From NCBI GenBank assembly GCA_019038695.1, contig JAHOYZ010000023.1, positions 1 to 64,000 of the forward strand: a stretch of DNA of 64,000 nucleotides, in the 5' to 3' direction. The DNA is from Candidatus Zixiibacteriota bacterium. GTDB lineage: Bacteria > Zixibacteria > MSB-5A5 > GN15 > FEB-12. Each line of letters begins with the position of its first letter. Position 1 is the stretch's first letter. The notes beneath the pieces are model-generated. The model ran no database searches and had not been told where the DNA came from. It saw nothing but the letters and a program-made list of their open reading frames with translations. Both the position numbers and the translations under genes were made by a program. Of this stretch, positions 34,657 through 43,082 are shown piece after piece.

Positions 34657-35550
34657 CTACGACACATCGCTGTCTCCAATATCGGGAAACTCCACTTTCA
34701 CCTTCCCCGGAACCACATTCTCTTCACGCGTGTGACCATCACTGTCGAGTGTGCCTTCCTTGGTGGTGCCGTCCGGCAAATGCAATATGTATTTCTGATC
34801 ATTGGCTGGCTCACCGTCAGCATCCTGCAATGATATTTCAAGGTAGTCCTTGAACTCAAGCAACCCCGAAGCCTGCTCATCCTTGCCGAACTCAGCGTCG
34901 CCTACCTTGACCGTGAAGAAATACTCCGGCGGATTGTAGTTTCCTCCATAGCGATCAAGCTCTTCCTGGGTAGGAAGTTCATCGGTATCTTCAAAATACT
35001 CAAAATCCCACTGTATTTCGAAACGGCCTCCCTCGATTATGGCTGGCAACTCGGTGATCTTGTCGTGAGCGTTGTCGCGGTCGTATTCATAGATTGTGAC
35101 CGTCACTTCTTCACCATCGCGTACACCATCGACAAATGCCGACAGAGTCAATGTATCCCCCCGCCTCGCCTCAGACGCGCTCCATTTAAGAGTATTGACA
35201 TTGATATGTGGTACAACCGGAATACGGCCAGATTCCCCTTCGATGTCATTGCCGGGAAAGGTGACTTGAAAGTAACATTTATCGCCGATCCTGAGGTTGT
35301 CAGGCACATCAAAGCCGCCACAGTATTTTCGCGAACGCATGACGTCCGACACTTCACCCAGCGACTCGCCATTTTCGGTCAGGCTGGTAATTTCTATCGG
35401 CGCTCCACTACCAACAAAGGCGGTAATCACTTCGAACTTCACTATCCCACCGACCGGGGCACTGGAAGACTTCCAGTAGGCCGATACCAGGATCGGTTCC
35501 AATTCTACCGTGTGCTCGGTGTCAGTCGATTTGGTGAACTTCAACTCCAT
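34657..35550 (-). CDS. T6SS-associated protein sharing C-terminal domains with the PAAR protein
   Basis: The 297-residue product has no signal peptide. Residues about 120-290 align clearly with the C-terminal half of the PAAR protein at 37475-38710: KWSASEARRGDT matches KWSADSARDGET, YFFTVKV matches YFFTVKV-like YFTVKV, LLEFKDYLEI matches LLEYKDWIEI, and GTLDSDGHTREENV matches GNLDSDGRAREERV. The last block is the transthyretin-like domain often appended to T6SS tip proteins and effectors. This protein lacks the PAAR tip, so it may be a cargo adaptor, stabiliser or effector. The ATG at 35550 with GAGGA about 10 bases upstream is chosen over a longer frame overlapping the chaperone gene. Confidence 0.75.
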   Translation of the reverse strand: MELKFTKSTDTEHTVELEPILVSAYWKSSSAPVGGIVKFEVITAFVGSGAPIEITSLTENGESLGEVSDVMRSRKYCGGFDVPDNLRIGDKCYFQVTFPGNDIEGESGRIPVVPHINVNTLKWSASEARRGDTLTLSAFVDGVRDGEEVTVTIYEYDRDNAHDKITELPAIIEGGRFEIQWDFEYFEDTDELPTQEELDRYGGNYNPPEYFFTVKVGDAEFGKDEQASGLLEFKDYLEISLQDADGEPANDQKYILHLPDGTTKEGTLDSDGHTREENVVPGKVKVEFPDIGDSDVS

Positions 35551-35563
35551 TTGGTGGTGTTCC

Positions 35564-35995
35564 TCAACCCCCTCCCAAAGGAGTAAAGCTGTCAATGATC
35601 TGGTCCACTTGCAGCGCAATAGTTTTCATCGTCTTCTTGGTGAAGTCTGCCTGAAAAGTGTAAGCTTTGTCTTCGGCCATAAGGAAAACCTGTTTGCGAA
35701 AGAGCGGCTTGCTGTCTTCTGGAACCGACTTGTAGACAACGTGAAGTGCCTGCCCTCCACAGGAGTGCTGCTTTTCTTCTTCCTTAAGTATTTCCGCGCC
35801 GCCCATCCCATTAACTGTTTGTTCCATCCGGGGAGCAGCGTAGGTTCGAAGATCCTTGGACTCTGGATGGTGATCGATCAGCATCGTCAGGTTATGGTAG
35901 ACGCCCCCATCTTCCGGTCCCTGAAAAAAGTAGGTTGATTGGTCCACCCAATCGTCAGGGAGAGTCAGATTAAACTTGTTGAGTCCGTCAGACAT
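35564..35995 (-). CDS. DUF1795/DcrB-like protein, candidate Eag-type T6SS effector chaperone
   Basis: The 143-residue product resembles the DUF1795 fold: FNLTLPDDWVDQSTYFFQGPE at the N-terminus (about 20 residues), a central LTMLIDHHPES, and the C-terminal VFLMAEDKAYTFQADF with KKTMKTIALQVDQIIDSFTPL. Proteins of this family encoded beside T6SS effectors (EagR/Eag chaperones) hold effector transmembrane segments before loading on VgrG-PAAR. The neighbouring effector candidate has no obvious membrane segment, which leaves the client uncertain. The ATG at 35995 has GAGGA 8 bases upstream. It sits 41 bases after the phosphoesterase gene. Confidence 0.75.
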   Translation of the reverse strand: MSDGLNKFNLTLPDDWVDQSTYFFQGPEDGGVYHNLTMLIDHHPESKDLRTYAAPRMEQTVNGMGGAEILKEEEKQHSCGGQALHVVYKSVPEDSKPLFRKQVFLMAEDKAYTFQADFTKKTMKTIALQVDQIIDSFTPLGGG

Positions 35996-36036
35996 AGTGT
36001 AATCCTCTTCAGGTTTTCCAGCATCACTACGACGAC

Positions 36037-37431
36037 CTACGTCCTGGCGGTACTGGCCAATTCCAATATTCCACGCAGCCGCACTGTTTTTAGAAACCGG
36101 CGGTGAGTGTGACCCATTATGTAGATACTAAACGGGTTTGCTCCTTGATCGTAACGCTGATACATATACATAAGGCCCGCCCCCATGATATGAACATTTC
36201 GCTGTTCAGGTCTTGGACTAATGTACGACAACACTCCTTGGGCCTGCTCCTCATACGATCGCACGCCCGGAAAGTGATAGAGTTGCTCCGTTATCCATGG
36301 TCCGCTTCCAACACCGTAACTTAATTGATCGAAATTGAAACTGTCAAATCGGTGCCCGTGCTCAACCCAGAGATCGTTATGCAACCCTCTGTAGTGTGAT
36401 ACTCTTGCTCGAAGACCCAATTGCGAAGTGACCGCTGTGCTCATCATGTACGAATCATGATTCCCCCAGCACCACACTGATTCTGCCAGACCTGCCTGGT
36501 TTAGTTGTCGAATGGCTGCAAAGACTGGTGTGTTCCTCATCAGGATCGCCAATCCCCAGTCGGAACACAAATTTGCCGAGTTACCGCTGAGCCACCGTGG
36601 ACGCCCGCGACCTGTGCGAAATTGGTAGCTTCGACCAATCCACATTTCGAACATGTCGCCGGTCTGGAGAAAGTGAATCTGTCGCTTTTGTGCTGCCGGC
36701 AGACCAGCTAACCCTCCCAGAAACCGGACAAGATCATTGCCCGCGCCACGGAAAATATCGGACGCGTGAGATCTAAGATTACCTCGTTCTCGGTCTTGCT
36801 GGGCAAGTGAATAGTAATTACGTAATAGATTGGTTCGCTGTCGTGATATGGCTGGAAGACCAACCATCCACGCCGGTGGATTACGTACTCCAGCCTGTGA
36901 GAGGCCTATGAGTTCTTGCTGAGTATAGTACCACTCGACCGGTGGAAGATGAGTGTCGCCGAGGATAACATACAGATCAGTGTTGGTGACCGTTCGAGGA
37001 TCAAGCCTCTGTGCTGCGAGGGCGTGTCCTATGACCTGGAAACCGCGCCCCTGAGAAGCCATCCCTCTCATGAAAGACTGAACGTTAGGTACACTGCTCT
37101 GTTGCGCCTGTCGAGATCCGGTGTAATGGCAAAGATAAACATGAGGGCCGCAGACAATACCAAAATCACGTCGTACGGTATTTTGGCCATCGGAGTCATC
37201 GGCCCAGGCTCCAACATCCATATATACAAAACTAGGCCGATCGCGATAGAATGCCGTTCGCTCACGAGGACTAGCGATAGCGATGTCGGCTCTCGACGAG
37301 GCAGAGCATCTCAACTCGCCCGCACTAAAAACCCAATGAAAACGATTCCCGCCCGAAGTAGTCTCTCGGAATCTCAGGGGTTGAATGTACTCCTGTGCTT
37401 GCAGGGAACCCTGGCCTTCAACATTTGGCAA
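36037..37431 (-). CDS. Calcineurin-like metallophosphoesterase, candidate T6SS effector
   Basis: The 464-residue product contains all five blocks of a binuclear metallophosphoesterase: D159-T-H161 in VILGDTHLPP, G258-D259 in LQTGDMFEMW, G323-N-H-D326 in WCWGNHDSYMM, H358-G-H360 in EHGHRFD and G440-H-T-H443 in MGHTHRRF. The first 150 residues are a separate domain with no recognised family. The layout recalls LpxH and serine/threonine phosphatase folds, but the substrate (nucleotide, lipid or phosphoprotein) is unknown. It has no signal peptide, and lies between a PAAR gene and an Eag-like gene, which suggests delivery by the T6SS. It starts at a TTG with AGGAG 8 bases upstream. No immunity gene with a signal peptide is apparent. 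Confidence 0.85.
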   Translation of the reverse strand: MPNVEGQGSLQAQEYIQPLRFRETTSGGNRFHWVFSAGELRCSASSRADIAIASPRERTAFYRDRPSFVYMDVGAWADDSDGQNTVRRDFGIVCGPHVYLCHYTGSRQAQQSSVPNVQSFMRGMASQGRGFQVIGHALAAQRLDPRTVTNTDLYVILGDTHLPPVEWYYTQQELIGLSQAGVRNPPAWMVGLPAISRQRTNLLRNYYSLAQQDRERGNLRSHASDIFRGAGNDLVRFLGGLAGLPAAQKRQIHFLQTGDMFEMWIGRSYQFRTGRGRPRWLSGNSANLCSDWGLAILMRNTPVFAAIRQLNQAGLAESVWCWGNHDSYMMSTAVTSQLGLRARVSHYRGLHNDLWVEHGHRFDSFNFDQLSYGVGSGPWITEQLYHFPGVRSYEEQAQGVLSYISPRPEQRNVHIMGAGLMYMYQRYDQGANPFSIYIMGHTHRRFLKTVRLRGILELASTART

Positions 37432-37474
37432 TTAGACTGCTCCTGCCGGTGTGACAACAATGATTAACAGCACT

Positions 37475-38710
37475 TTACTCACCCGTCCGCTGGGTTGAAT
37501 CATCATCTGCCCGCTGAGTAGCCCCTCCACCCGGCCGCTGTGTGCCACCGGTATCTTCCTGCTGAGTCGCATCGTCCTCCGATTCATCGGGTGGTTGAGG
37601 AAACCGTACTTCATGCGTACAGGTTGGCACTCGTTCTTCTCGTGCTCTACCATCGGAATCAAGATTTCCGTTGCGTACCTCACCGTTGGAGAAATGTACT
37701 TCGTAAGGAGTATCCGCTGCAGGGGAATCATCTTCATTGAGCAGTTCAATCTCAATCCAGTCCTTATACTCCAGCAGGTCAGACCGGGATGTCAGCGATG
37801 CAACCTTAACGGTGAAATAGAAGACCGGCGAGGAATACGGCTCGCGGGCTGTTTGCGGGAACACACCGCCCTGGTTCTCCGAATACTCATAGACCCAGTC
37901 GATTTCGATTTTATCACTCTGAACGGTCTGATCTTCGATCTTCTTGATACACTTATCGGCGCGGTTATAATCCCGTTGCCAAACCTGAACAACCGCTGCA
38001 GTGTCATCATCAAACCCGGATGTCTCGACCTGCATCTTAACTGTCTCGCCATCTCTGGCACTATCCGCCGACCATTTTGTACCGGTTATGGCCCGCAGGG
38101 CAATCTCGTAGTTGCCTTCTTTGGCATCGGAGTTCTTAATCCCGCCGGTTACTGATCCCCGGGAGACATTGCTGTCCGGGTCAGTCATCTTATAGCCGAC
38201 ACCGGTAATGGGGTGTCCAGCCTTGTCAGTGAACTTGACGTCTAAGAAGTGGATTTCGCCTTCTGTTGATTCTTCTCCTCCGGACCCCGATGAACCCGCG
38301 CTGTCTACGCTCTCGCCCAGATCGCCCGTGTCGCCGTCTGCTTCACCTTCGGCTGTTCCGCCACCGCTGCCACCACCACCGCCTGCGCCGCCACCACCAC
38401 CACCGCCGGGACCAATCAGAACCGTCGGACAACCGGGTGGAATGATAGTGTCGGGTGGGCCAACACAAGTCGCCATGTCACCAACACATGCAGCCGGACG
38501 ACCGCAGATAAGAACCGTGACTGCTCCAGGTGGTATAATTGGTCCACCTACGTGAGGAATCGGTGGAACACCGGGTGTGACCATCGGACAGACGTGCATA
38601 TCACCGACACAAGCAGCGGGCTGTCCACCGATTAGCACGGTCGGCGCACCGATGACGATCGTTCCGCCGTGGGCTGTCATATCACCTAACCGCGCTGCCG
38701 GTTTACCCAT
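37475..38710 (-). CDS. PAAR-domain T6SS tip protein with C-terminal Ig-like and transthyretin-like domains
   Basis: The 411-residue product begins with a PAAR domain (about 1-100) with the typical GKPAARLGDMTAHGG, PTVLIGGQPAACVGD and GRPAACVGD loops that make the sharp cone on VgrG. A glycine-rich linker (about 101-150) follows, then two beta domains (about 150-380) shared with the protein at 34657-35550, ending with the LDSDGRAREE block, and a polar tail with repeated TQR. This is an 'evolved' PAAR, able to carry other cargo by its C-terminal domains. It is the first gene of a four-gene module with its own promoter, 15 kb from the T6SS operon. Confidence 0.93.
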   Translation of the reverse strand: MGKPAARLGDMTAHGGTIVIGAPTVLIGGQPAACVGDMHVCPMVTPGVPPIPHVGGPIIPPGAVTVLICGRPAACVGDMATCVGPPDTIIPPGCPTVLIGPGGGGGGGAGGGGGSGGGTAEGEADGDTGDLGESVDSAGSSGSGGEESTEGEIHFLDVKFTDKAGHPITGVGYKMTDPDSNVSRGSVTGGIKNSDAKEGNYEIALRAITGTKWSADSARDGETVKMQVETSGFDDDTAAVVQVWQRDYNRADKCIKKIEDQTVQSDKIEIDWVYEYSENQGGVFPQTAREPYSSPVFYFTVKVASLTSRSDLLEYKDWIEIELLNEDDSPAADTPYEVHFSNGEVRNGNLDSDGRAREERVPTCTHEVRFPQPPDESEDDATQQEDTGGTQRPGGGATQRADDDSTQRTGE

Positions 38711-38796
38711 TGCGAATCCTCCGTTGTAACAATTCCTGCAAGTAACAACAGAACTTCTCCCGACACCGTGTTCGCCTGCCGGAATCCGCTCACATT

Positions 38797-38826
38797 ACTA
38801 TAGGGACACGAACGCACTCAAGTCAA
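38797..38826 (-). promoter_or_regulatory. Sigma-70-like promoter of the PAAR module
   Basis: On the minus strand TTGACT (complement of 38821-38826) and TATAGT (complement of 38797-38802) are 18 bases apart. It lies about 85 bases upstream of the PAAR start. Confidence 0.6.
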
Positions 38827-38911
38827 CAGAATGTTGGAGGGGAATCGTCTTTGCGTGCTTGTAGACCTGGTTGCTTGCCAACCTGACAATACACTTCGTG
38901 CAGTCTTTTAG

Positions 38912-38935
38912 GTTGAAACTGTCTTCAGTTTCGAC
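38912..38935. repeat. Dispersed palindromic repeat, family A, third copy
   Basis: GTTGAAACTG (38912-38921), spacer TCTT, then CAGTTTCGAC (38926-38935). This is the family A palindrome in the opposite spacer orientation, in the gap between the PAAR module and the nucleotidyltransferase gene. Confidence 0.7.
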
Positions 38936-38966
38936 AACAATGTCATCGCAACTGCCCCTCGGTGGC

Positions 38967-39704
38967 TCACCCCATCAGCTTATCAATAATCTCAATATCC
39001 CGGTTGGCTTGTTCGTAATCCTCGACACGTCCAATATCGAGCCAATAGCCGTCACAAGGGAAAGTCACTACCGGTCGCCCTTTCTTTAGCATCGCCGCCA
39101 TAAGATCATCAAAACCAAACGGTCGACCCTGGGGAACAAACTCCAGTACCTTCCGCGAGAAAACATAGATACCGGCTGAGACAGTAAGATCGATACTCGG
39201 TTTCTCCCGGAATGCTATCACCCGACCTGCGCTATCAACGTCCAGCACTCCGTAGTTGCTCTCAGCGTGACGTTGGCAGGTAGCTACCGTTACTAATGCC
39301 CCACCTTTACAATGAAAATCAAACAGATCGCGGAAGTTCAAATCGGTGATGATATCCCCGTTGGCCACCAGGAAATGTTCCGGTAGATCATCCATCAAAG
39401 TCAACGGACCGACAGTGGACAACGGCGTTTCCTCGTGCGAATAAACCAATTCGATCCCCAGTCGACTTCCATCGCCAAGGGTAGCCAGTATCAGATGGGC
39501 GAGATGATTGACCGCCAGACGTACTTTGTGCACTCCGCTTTTTTTGAGCTGATGCAGGAGAATCTCAATTACCGGACGGTTGCCAACTGTCACCAATGGT
39601 TTAGGAATCTCGGCTGTGTACGGTGCCAACCGGGTGCCTTTTCCACCGGCAAGAATAACCGCCTGCAGGTTCTGATCGTGATCTGTATTCATTCGGGCCG
39701 TCAC
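38967..39704 (-). CDS. Sugar-nucleotide pyrophosphorylase (nucleotidyltransferase)
   Basis: The 245-residue product is a GT-A-fold nucleotidyltransferase that makes an NDP-sugar from a sugar 1-phosphate: LAGGKGTRLAPYTAEIPKPL at the N-terminus, VANGDIITDLNF with the metal-binding aspartate, GVLDVDSAGRVIAFREKP and GYWLDIGRVEDYEQAN. The C-terminal beta-helix found in glucose-1-phosphate types is absent, which fits the short mannose-1-phosphate or heptose types. Base and sugar cannot be assigned. The start is a GTG overlapping the stop of the epimerase (GTGA), so the two are coupled. Confidence 0.9.
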   Translation of the reverse strand: MTARMNTDHDQNLQAVILAGGKGTRLAPYTAEIPKPLVTVGNRPVIEILLHQLKKSGVHKVRLAVNHLAHLILATLGDGSRLGIELVYSHEETPLSTVGPLTLMDDLPEHFLVANGDIITDLNFRDLFDFHCKGGALVTVATCQRHAESNYGVLDVDSAGRVIAFREKPSIDLTVSAGIYVFSRKVLEFVPQGRPFGFDDLMAAMLKKGRPVVTFPCDGYWLDIGRVEDYEQANRDIEIIDKLMG

Positions 39705-40681
39705 TGTTTCATATTGCGGTAGCGAGAACTGTCGGGATCGGAAATCAGCCCGGCGGCAAGGGTGGCAATGATCTCACGAATGCCATCCATCACGCCGGAC
39801 GCAGGAACAAAACCCAGTGTAGTCTTGATCTTGTCGCAGTTCACCCGATAGTCCCTCGGGTCTTCATCGCGGGCAACATACGATATCAACTTGTCCCTGT
39901 CAGGCAGTTCTGTGAGTATCATCTGCGCCAGGTCCTTTTTGCGAAAATTCTGTTCGGTGCTGCCGACATTGAAAGCCTCGCCTGCCACTTTTTCATTAGT
40001 TGCCACCAGGGTCAGGAGGCAAGCGTGGGCCAGGTCGAGCGTGTGACAGTACGGCCGCCAGAATTGTTCGCCATAGATTTCCAGCTTGCGACGAAGGTAC
40101 AGGTCGCGTGTGAATTCATTGACGGTCAGATCAAAACGCGGTCGAGGAGACAACCCGTAGGCGGTGGCGAACCGAAGACAGACGGGCGTGAAGTCGGCCT
40201 GCTTGCGGTCCATTAGAAACTTCTCGAAACCTACCTTCAGTTCCGCATAGTGCGATACGGGTTGCAACAGGGAGGTCTCATCAACCCACGATACGCCATC
40301 ATCCATCTTGCCGTAGTTGCTACAAGTTGAGACAAAAACAAACCTCTTCACACCAGTCTTTATCGCCTGATCGCATAGCATTTCCGAAGCTGTTTTGTTA
40401 ACTGCTGTGGCCAGTTCCGGATCGACGGCACAGGCCGGGTCGCCGACTATTGCCGCCAGATGTACGACCGAGTCAACACCCTCCAGGGCATTTTTGACCT
40501 GATCAGGATTGCAGATATCACCATGTAGAAACTCGAAACTCGGATGCGAACAAAACCCCAACAGGGTTTCGCCACCATGCTCAAGGCAATCAATTACACG
40601 GACTCGTAAACCATGACGCAGCAGTAGCGTCACTAGAACGGAGCCGATATACCCGGCTCCGCCGGTCACCAGAACGGTCAT
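39701..40681 (-). CDS. NAD-dependent sugar epimerase/dehydratase
   Basis: The 326-residue product is an extended short-chain dehydrogenase acting on nucleotide sugars. It has the Rossmann glycine loop TGGAGYIGS, VVHLAAIVGDPAC, the catalytic Y-x3-K as YAELK in SHYAELKVGFE preceded by FVSTCSNYG, and FNVGSTEQNF. The specific reaction (epimerase, dehydratase or reductase) cannot be read. Together with the following pyrophosphorylase it supplies an activated sugar for surface glycan. Confidence 0.9.
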   Translation of the reverse strand: MTVLVTGGAGYIGSVLVTLLLRHGLRVRVIDCLEHGGETLLGFCSHPSFEFLHGDICNPDQVKNALEGVDSVVHLAAIVGDPACAVDPELATAVNKTASEMLCDQAIKTGVKRFVFVSTCSNYGKMDDGVSWVDETSLLQPVSHYAELKVGFEKFLMDRKQADFTPVCLRFATAYGLSPRPRFDLTVNEFTRDLYLRRKLEIYGEQFWRPYCHTLDLAHACLLTLVATNEKVAGEAFNVGSTEQNFRKKDLAQMILTELPDRDKLISYVARDEDPRDYRVNCDKIKTTLGFVPASGVMDGIREIIATLAAGLISDPDSSRYRNMKQ

Positions 40682-40718
40682 GACCGATTATCCGTTGTCA
40701 TTGTGCTGTCGTCCCGGC

Positions 40719-42896
40719 TCAGAGTTTCTTGAGCGTTTGTTGAGCCTCGCGCAGATTATCTCCTCGCAGGCCGAGATCAATTGCTTCCTGGAGTTTCTCG
40801 CTCGCTTCCTTGTTCCCTTCCATATAGAGCGCCATACCCCACCGGAAAAGCGGCTCAGGGGTCCCCTTGTAGGAACGACTGGCTTTGGAAGCTTCCCCTC
40901 GCGAAAAGTCGTATTTCCCAAGCTGGAAGTAGACATAGCTCAGGTTGACCCACTCCTTCAAGGCGCTACTGGATTGAAAAACCGCACGGCGAGCCAGATT
41001 TCCTGCGCGCTGTGGTTCGATCCCCTCCATAGCGAGAAAACGTGATAGAAAGTAATTGCTTGTCCCGTGTTCCCTGTCGGCAATAATGCTTGCTTCGAGT
41101 ATCCCGATCGCTACTTCCGGCTCTCCCATATAGTACAATGACCTTGCATTGTAGGCTATGGCATCAAGGTTTTCGGGTTCGGCCTCAATCGCTCGCTTCG
41201 TTAATTCCTGAGCCTCGGAGTACTTTTTCTCATCACCCAACATGATGGCTGCGAGCACAAGCGCATCGGTATTATCTCCGTTGTTGTCAGCCAGCCACGC
41301 GGCAAGTTTCAAGATACCATCCTGATGGTCGGCCGCTACGAGTGCCTGCCACAACTGCTCAAACCAGTATATTTTCCCTCCGACATGGTCGGTGTTGGCC
41401 AGGAAAAGTTCTAACCCTTCATCAACATGATTACTCTCAACCAGGACAACCGCTTGTAAGAGACCAAGCTCGGGATAGTGTTCGGAGAAATACGGAAAAT
41501 CATCAAACACCGCCATCGCCTGGTCGGGTTGGTCCAACCAGCGATGCATCGCCACCAGATTCTCCAGTGCCGGACGATACCAGCGATCCAACTCGAGCGT
41601 CCGACGATACATTTCCTCGGCCTGGTTATAGAGATGAACTTGGGGATCTGCGAAAATGTCAGCCATTTTGATAGACCAGTTCGTTTGACGGCCGTACGAT
41701 TTTATGATTTTTTCCTCACTACGTTTGAACTCTTCACTTTGTCCGGTGCGGTACAATAGATAGGCTTTCTTGGTTTCTATTGCAGCTCGGTTAGCAAAAC
41801 GACGGGATATCATGTCAAGACCATTTATTCCCTTTTGATCCGTAAATACAGTTGCCAGTTGCATAGCGGTGAAGTACGTCAAGTATTCGCTGAACAACGA
41901 ACCCGACTCCTCCCTCTCCATGAGACCGTTCAGCATGCCAAAGTTCGAGGTATTGGTAAGTTCATCCCCAACAGCACCCCTGACAATCATTTCCTGGATA
42001 TAAAATGATAGTGATGACTCCGACAACCTTTCGACTTGCGAAAGGGATTTGCATGCCGAGGTGTAATCTTCCTGGGAGTAATAGTAGAGCATTTCAAGGG
42101 ATGCGATGACCAGCTCCGGTGTTTTTTTGTCTCTGAGCTGCTTGATAGCTTGGCGGGCTTCATAGAAATAGCCGTTGCGAATAGTCAAATCAAAATGGTG
42201 CATCAGGGAAACATTGGTATTTCCGGCCAGTTCTGTTGCACGATGACTCATCGCGACGGCGGAATCGAGCTGACCGATTGTTTCGAGATAGAGCACAGAC
42301 TCCATCGTAATGTCTGTGGACTCATCTCCCCCAAGGGTTTGATCGTATGCGATTGAGGCCGAGTCAAACTTGTGATCCCGAGCAAAGGCCTGGGCACGCA
42401 TTGCATTGACCAACCGGGGGTCTTCTCCAAGAGAGAGCGCCGTATCAAGAAAAGCCTGCGCTCGCCGGTTACTGCCTACATTCATAAATGATTCCGCCAG
42501 GATCAGTTTGGCGACGGGTTCAGTCGAGAGAATCTGATTGTAAACGAGAGCGTAATTGAGTGCGTCCTGATACATTTCAAGCCGGGTGAGCATTCTCCAA
42601 CAGCCGGCCTGACCGGCGGCATAAGCCGGGGATACCTCGACAATAGCCATGTACACACGCAAGGCATCATAGTATTGTAGTTGTTTCTCGTAGATAAGAC
42701 CCGATCCGAAATGACCGGCCGGTGAGGTAGGGTCCATTTCTCTCAGCTCGGCAAACTTACTTGCCGCCTTATCAAATTCATACTCGGAAGTCAACTCGAC
42801 TGCTTCGTCGAACAGTGCCTCAGCTTTGTCTTCGGGAGAAGTAGCACATCCAGCCAGCAGAAGTAATACCAGTAGAGCAGTTGTCAGTCTTTTCAT
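40719..42896 (-). CDS. TPR-repeat lipoprotein
   Basis: The 725-residue product has a lipoprotein signal (TTALLVLLLLAGCATS, lipobox LLAGC) and is otherwise TPR-like helices throughout, for example AGHFGSGLIYEKQLQYYDAL, AIAYNARSLYYMGEPEVAIG and LFRWGMALYMEGNKEASEKL. It would be anchored to the outer or inner membrane as a periplasmic scaffold. No enzymatic domain is visible. The start at 42896 is chosen for the signal sequence; a weak purine-rich site precedes it. It reads into the epimerase gene after 37 bases and may form one operon. Confidence 0.85.
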   Translation of the reverse strand: MKRLTTALLVLLLLAGCATSPEDKAEALFDEAVELTSEYEFDKAASKFAELREMDPTSPAGHFGSGLIYEKQLQYYDALRVYMAIVEVSPAYAAGQAGCWRMLTRLEMYQDALNYALVYNQILSTEPVAKLILAESFMNVGSNRRAQAFLDTALSLGEDPRLVNAMRAQAFARDHKFDSASIAYDQTLGGDESTDITMESVLYLETIGQLDSAVAMSHRATELAGNTNVSLMHHFDLTIRNGYFYEARQAIKQLRDKKTPELVIASLEMLYYYSQEDYTSACKSLSQVERLSESSLSFYIQEMIVRGAVGDELTNTSNFGMLNGLMEREESGSLFSEYLTYFTAMQLATVFTDQKGINGLDMISRRFANRAAIETKKAYLLYRTGQSEEFKRSEEKIIKSYGRQTNWSIKMADIFADPQVHLYNQAEEMYRRTLELDRWYRPALENLVAMHRWLDQPDQAMAVFDDFPYFSEHYPELGLLQAVVLVESNHVDEGLELFLANTDHVGGKIYWFEQLWQALVAADHQDGILKLAAWLADNNGDNTDALVLAAIMLGDEKKYSEAQELTKRAIEAEPENLDAIAYNARSLYYMGEPEVAIGILEASIIADREHGTSNYFLSRFLAMEGIEPQRAGNLARRAVFQSSSALKEWVNLSYVYFQLGKYDFSRGEASKASRSYKGTPEPLFRWGMALYMEGNKEASEKLQEAIDLGLRGDNLREAQQTLKKL

Positions 42897-43082
42897 TTCT
42901 CTTTCCTTCACATGATTTACCCAACCCTTTAGTCGAACCACTATCACTTAGTTCAACCCGAGTCAGACGAATAGGACCAAGATTACTGATTCTTACAGAT
43001 TACAAAAGGATAATATCCGACAAAAACGTATCTCTATCAATTTTTGTGCTGGATTCGACCTTTCTTGAACGTATATTATAGT

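Noticed and set aside
38380-38415. CCACCACC-rich simple repeat
   Set aside because: It encodes the glycine-rich linker of the PAAR protein.
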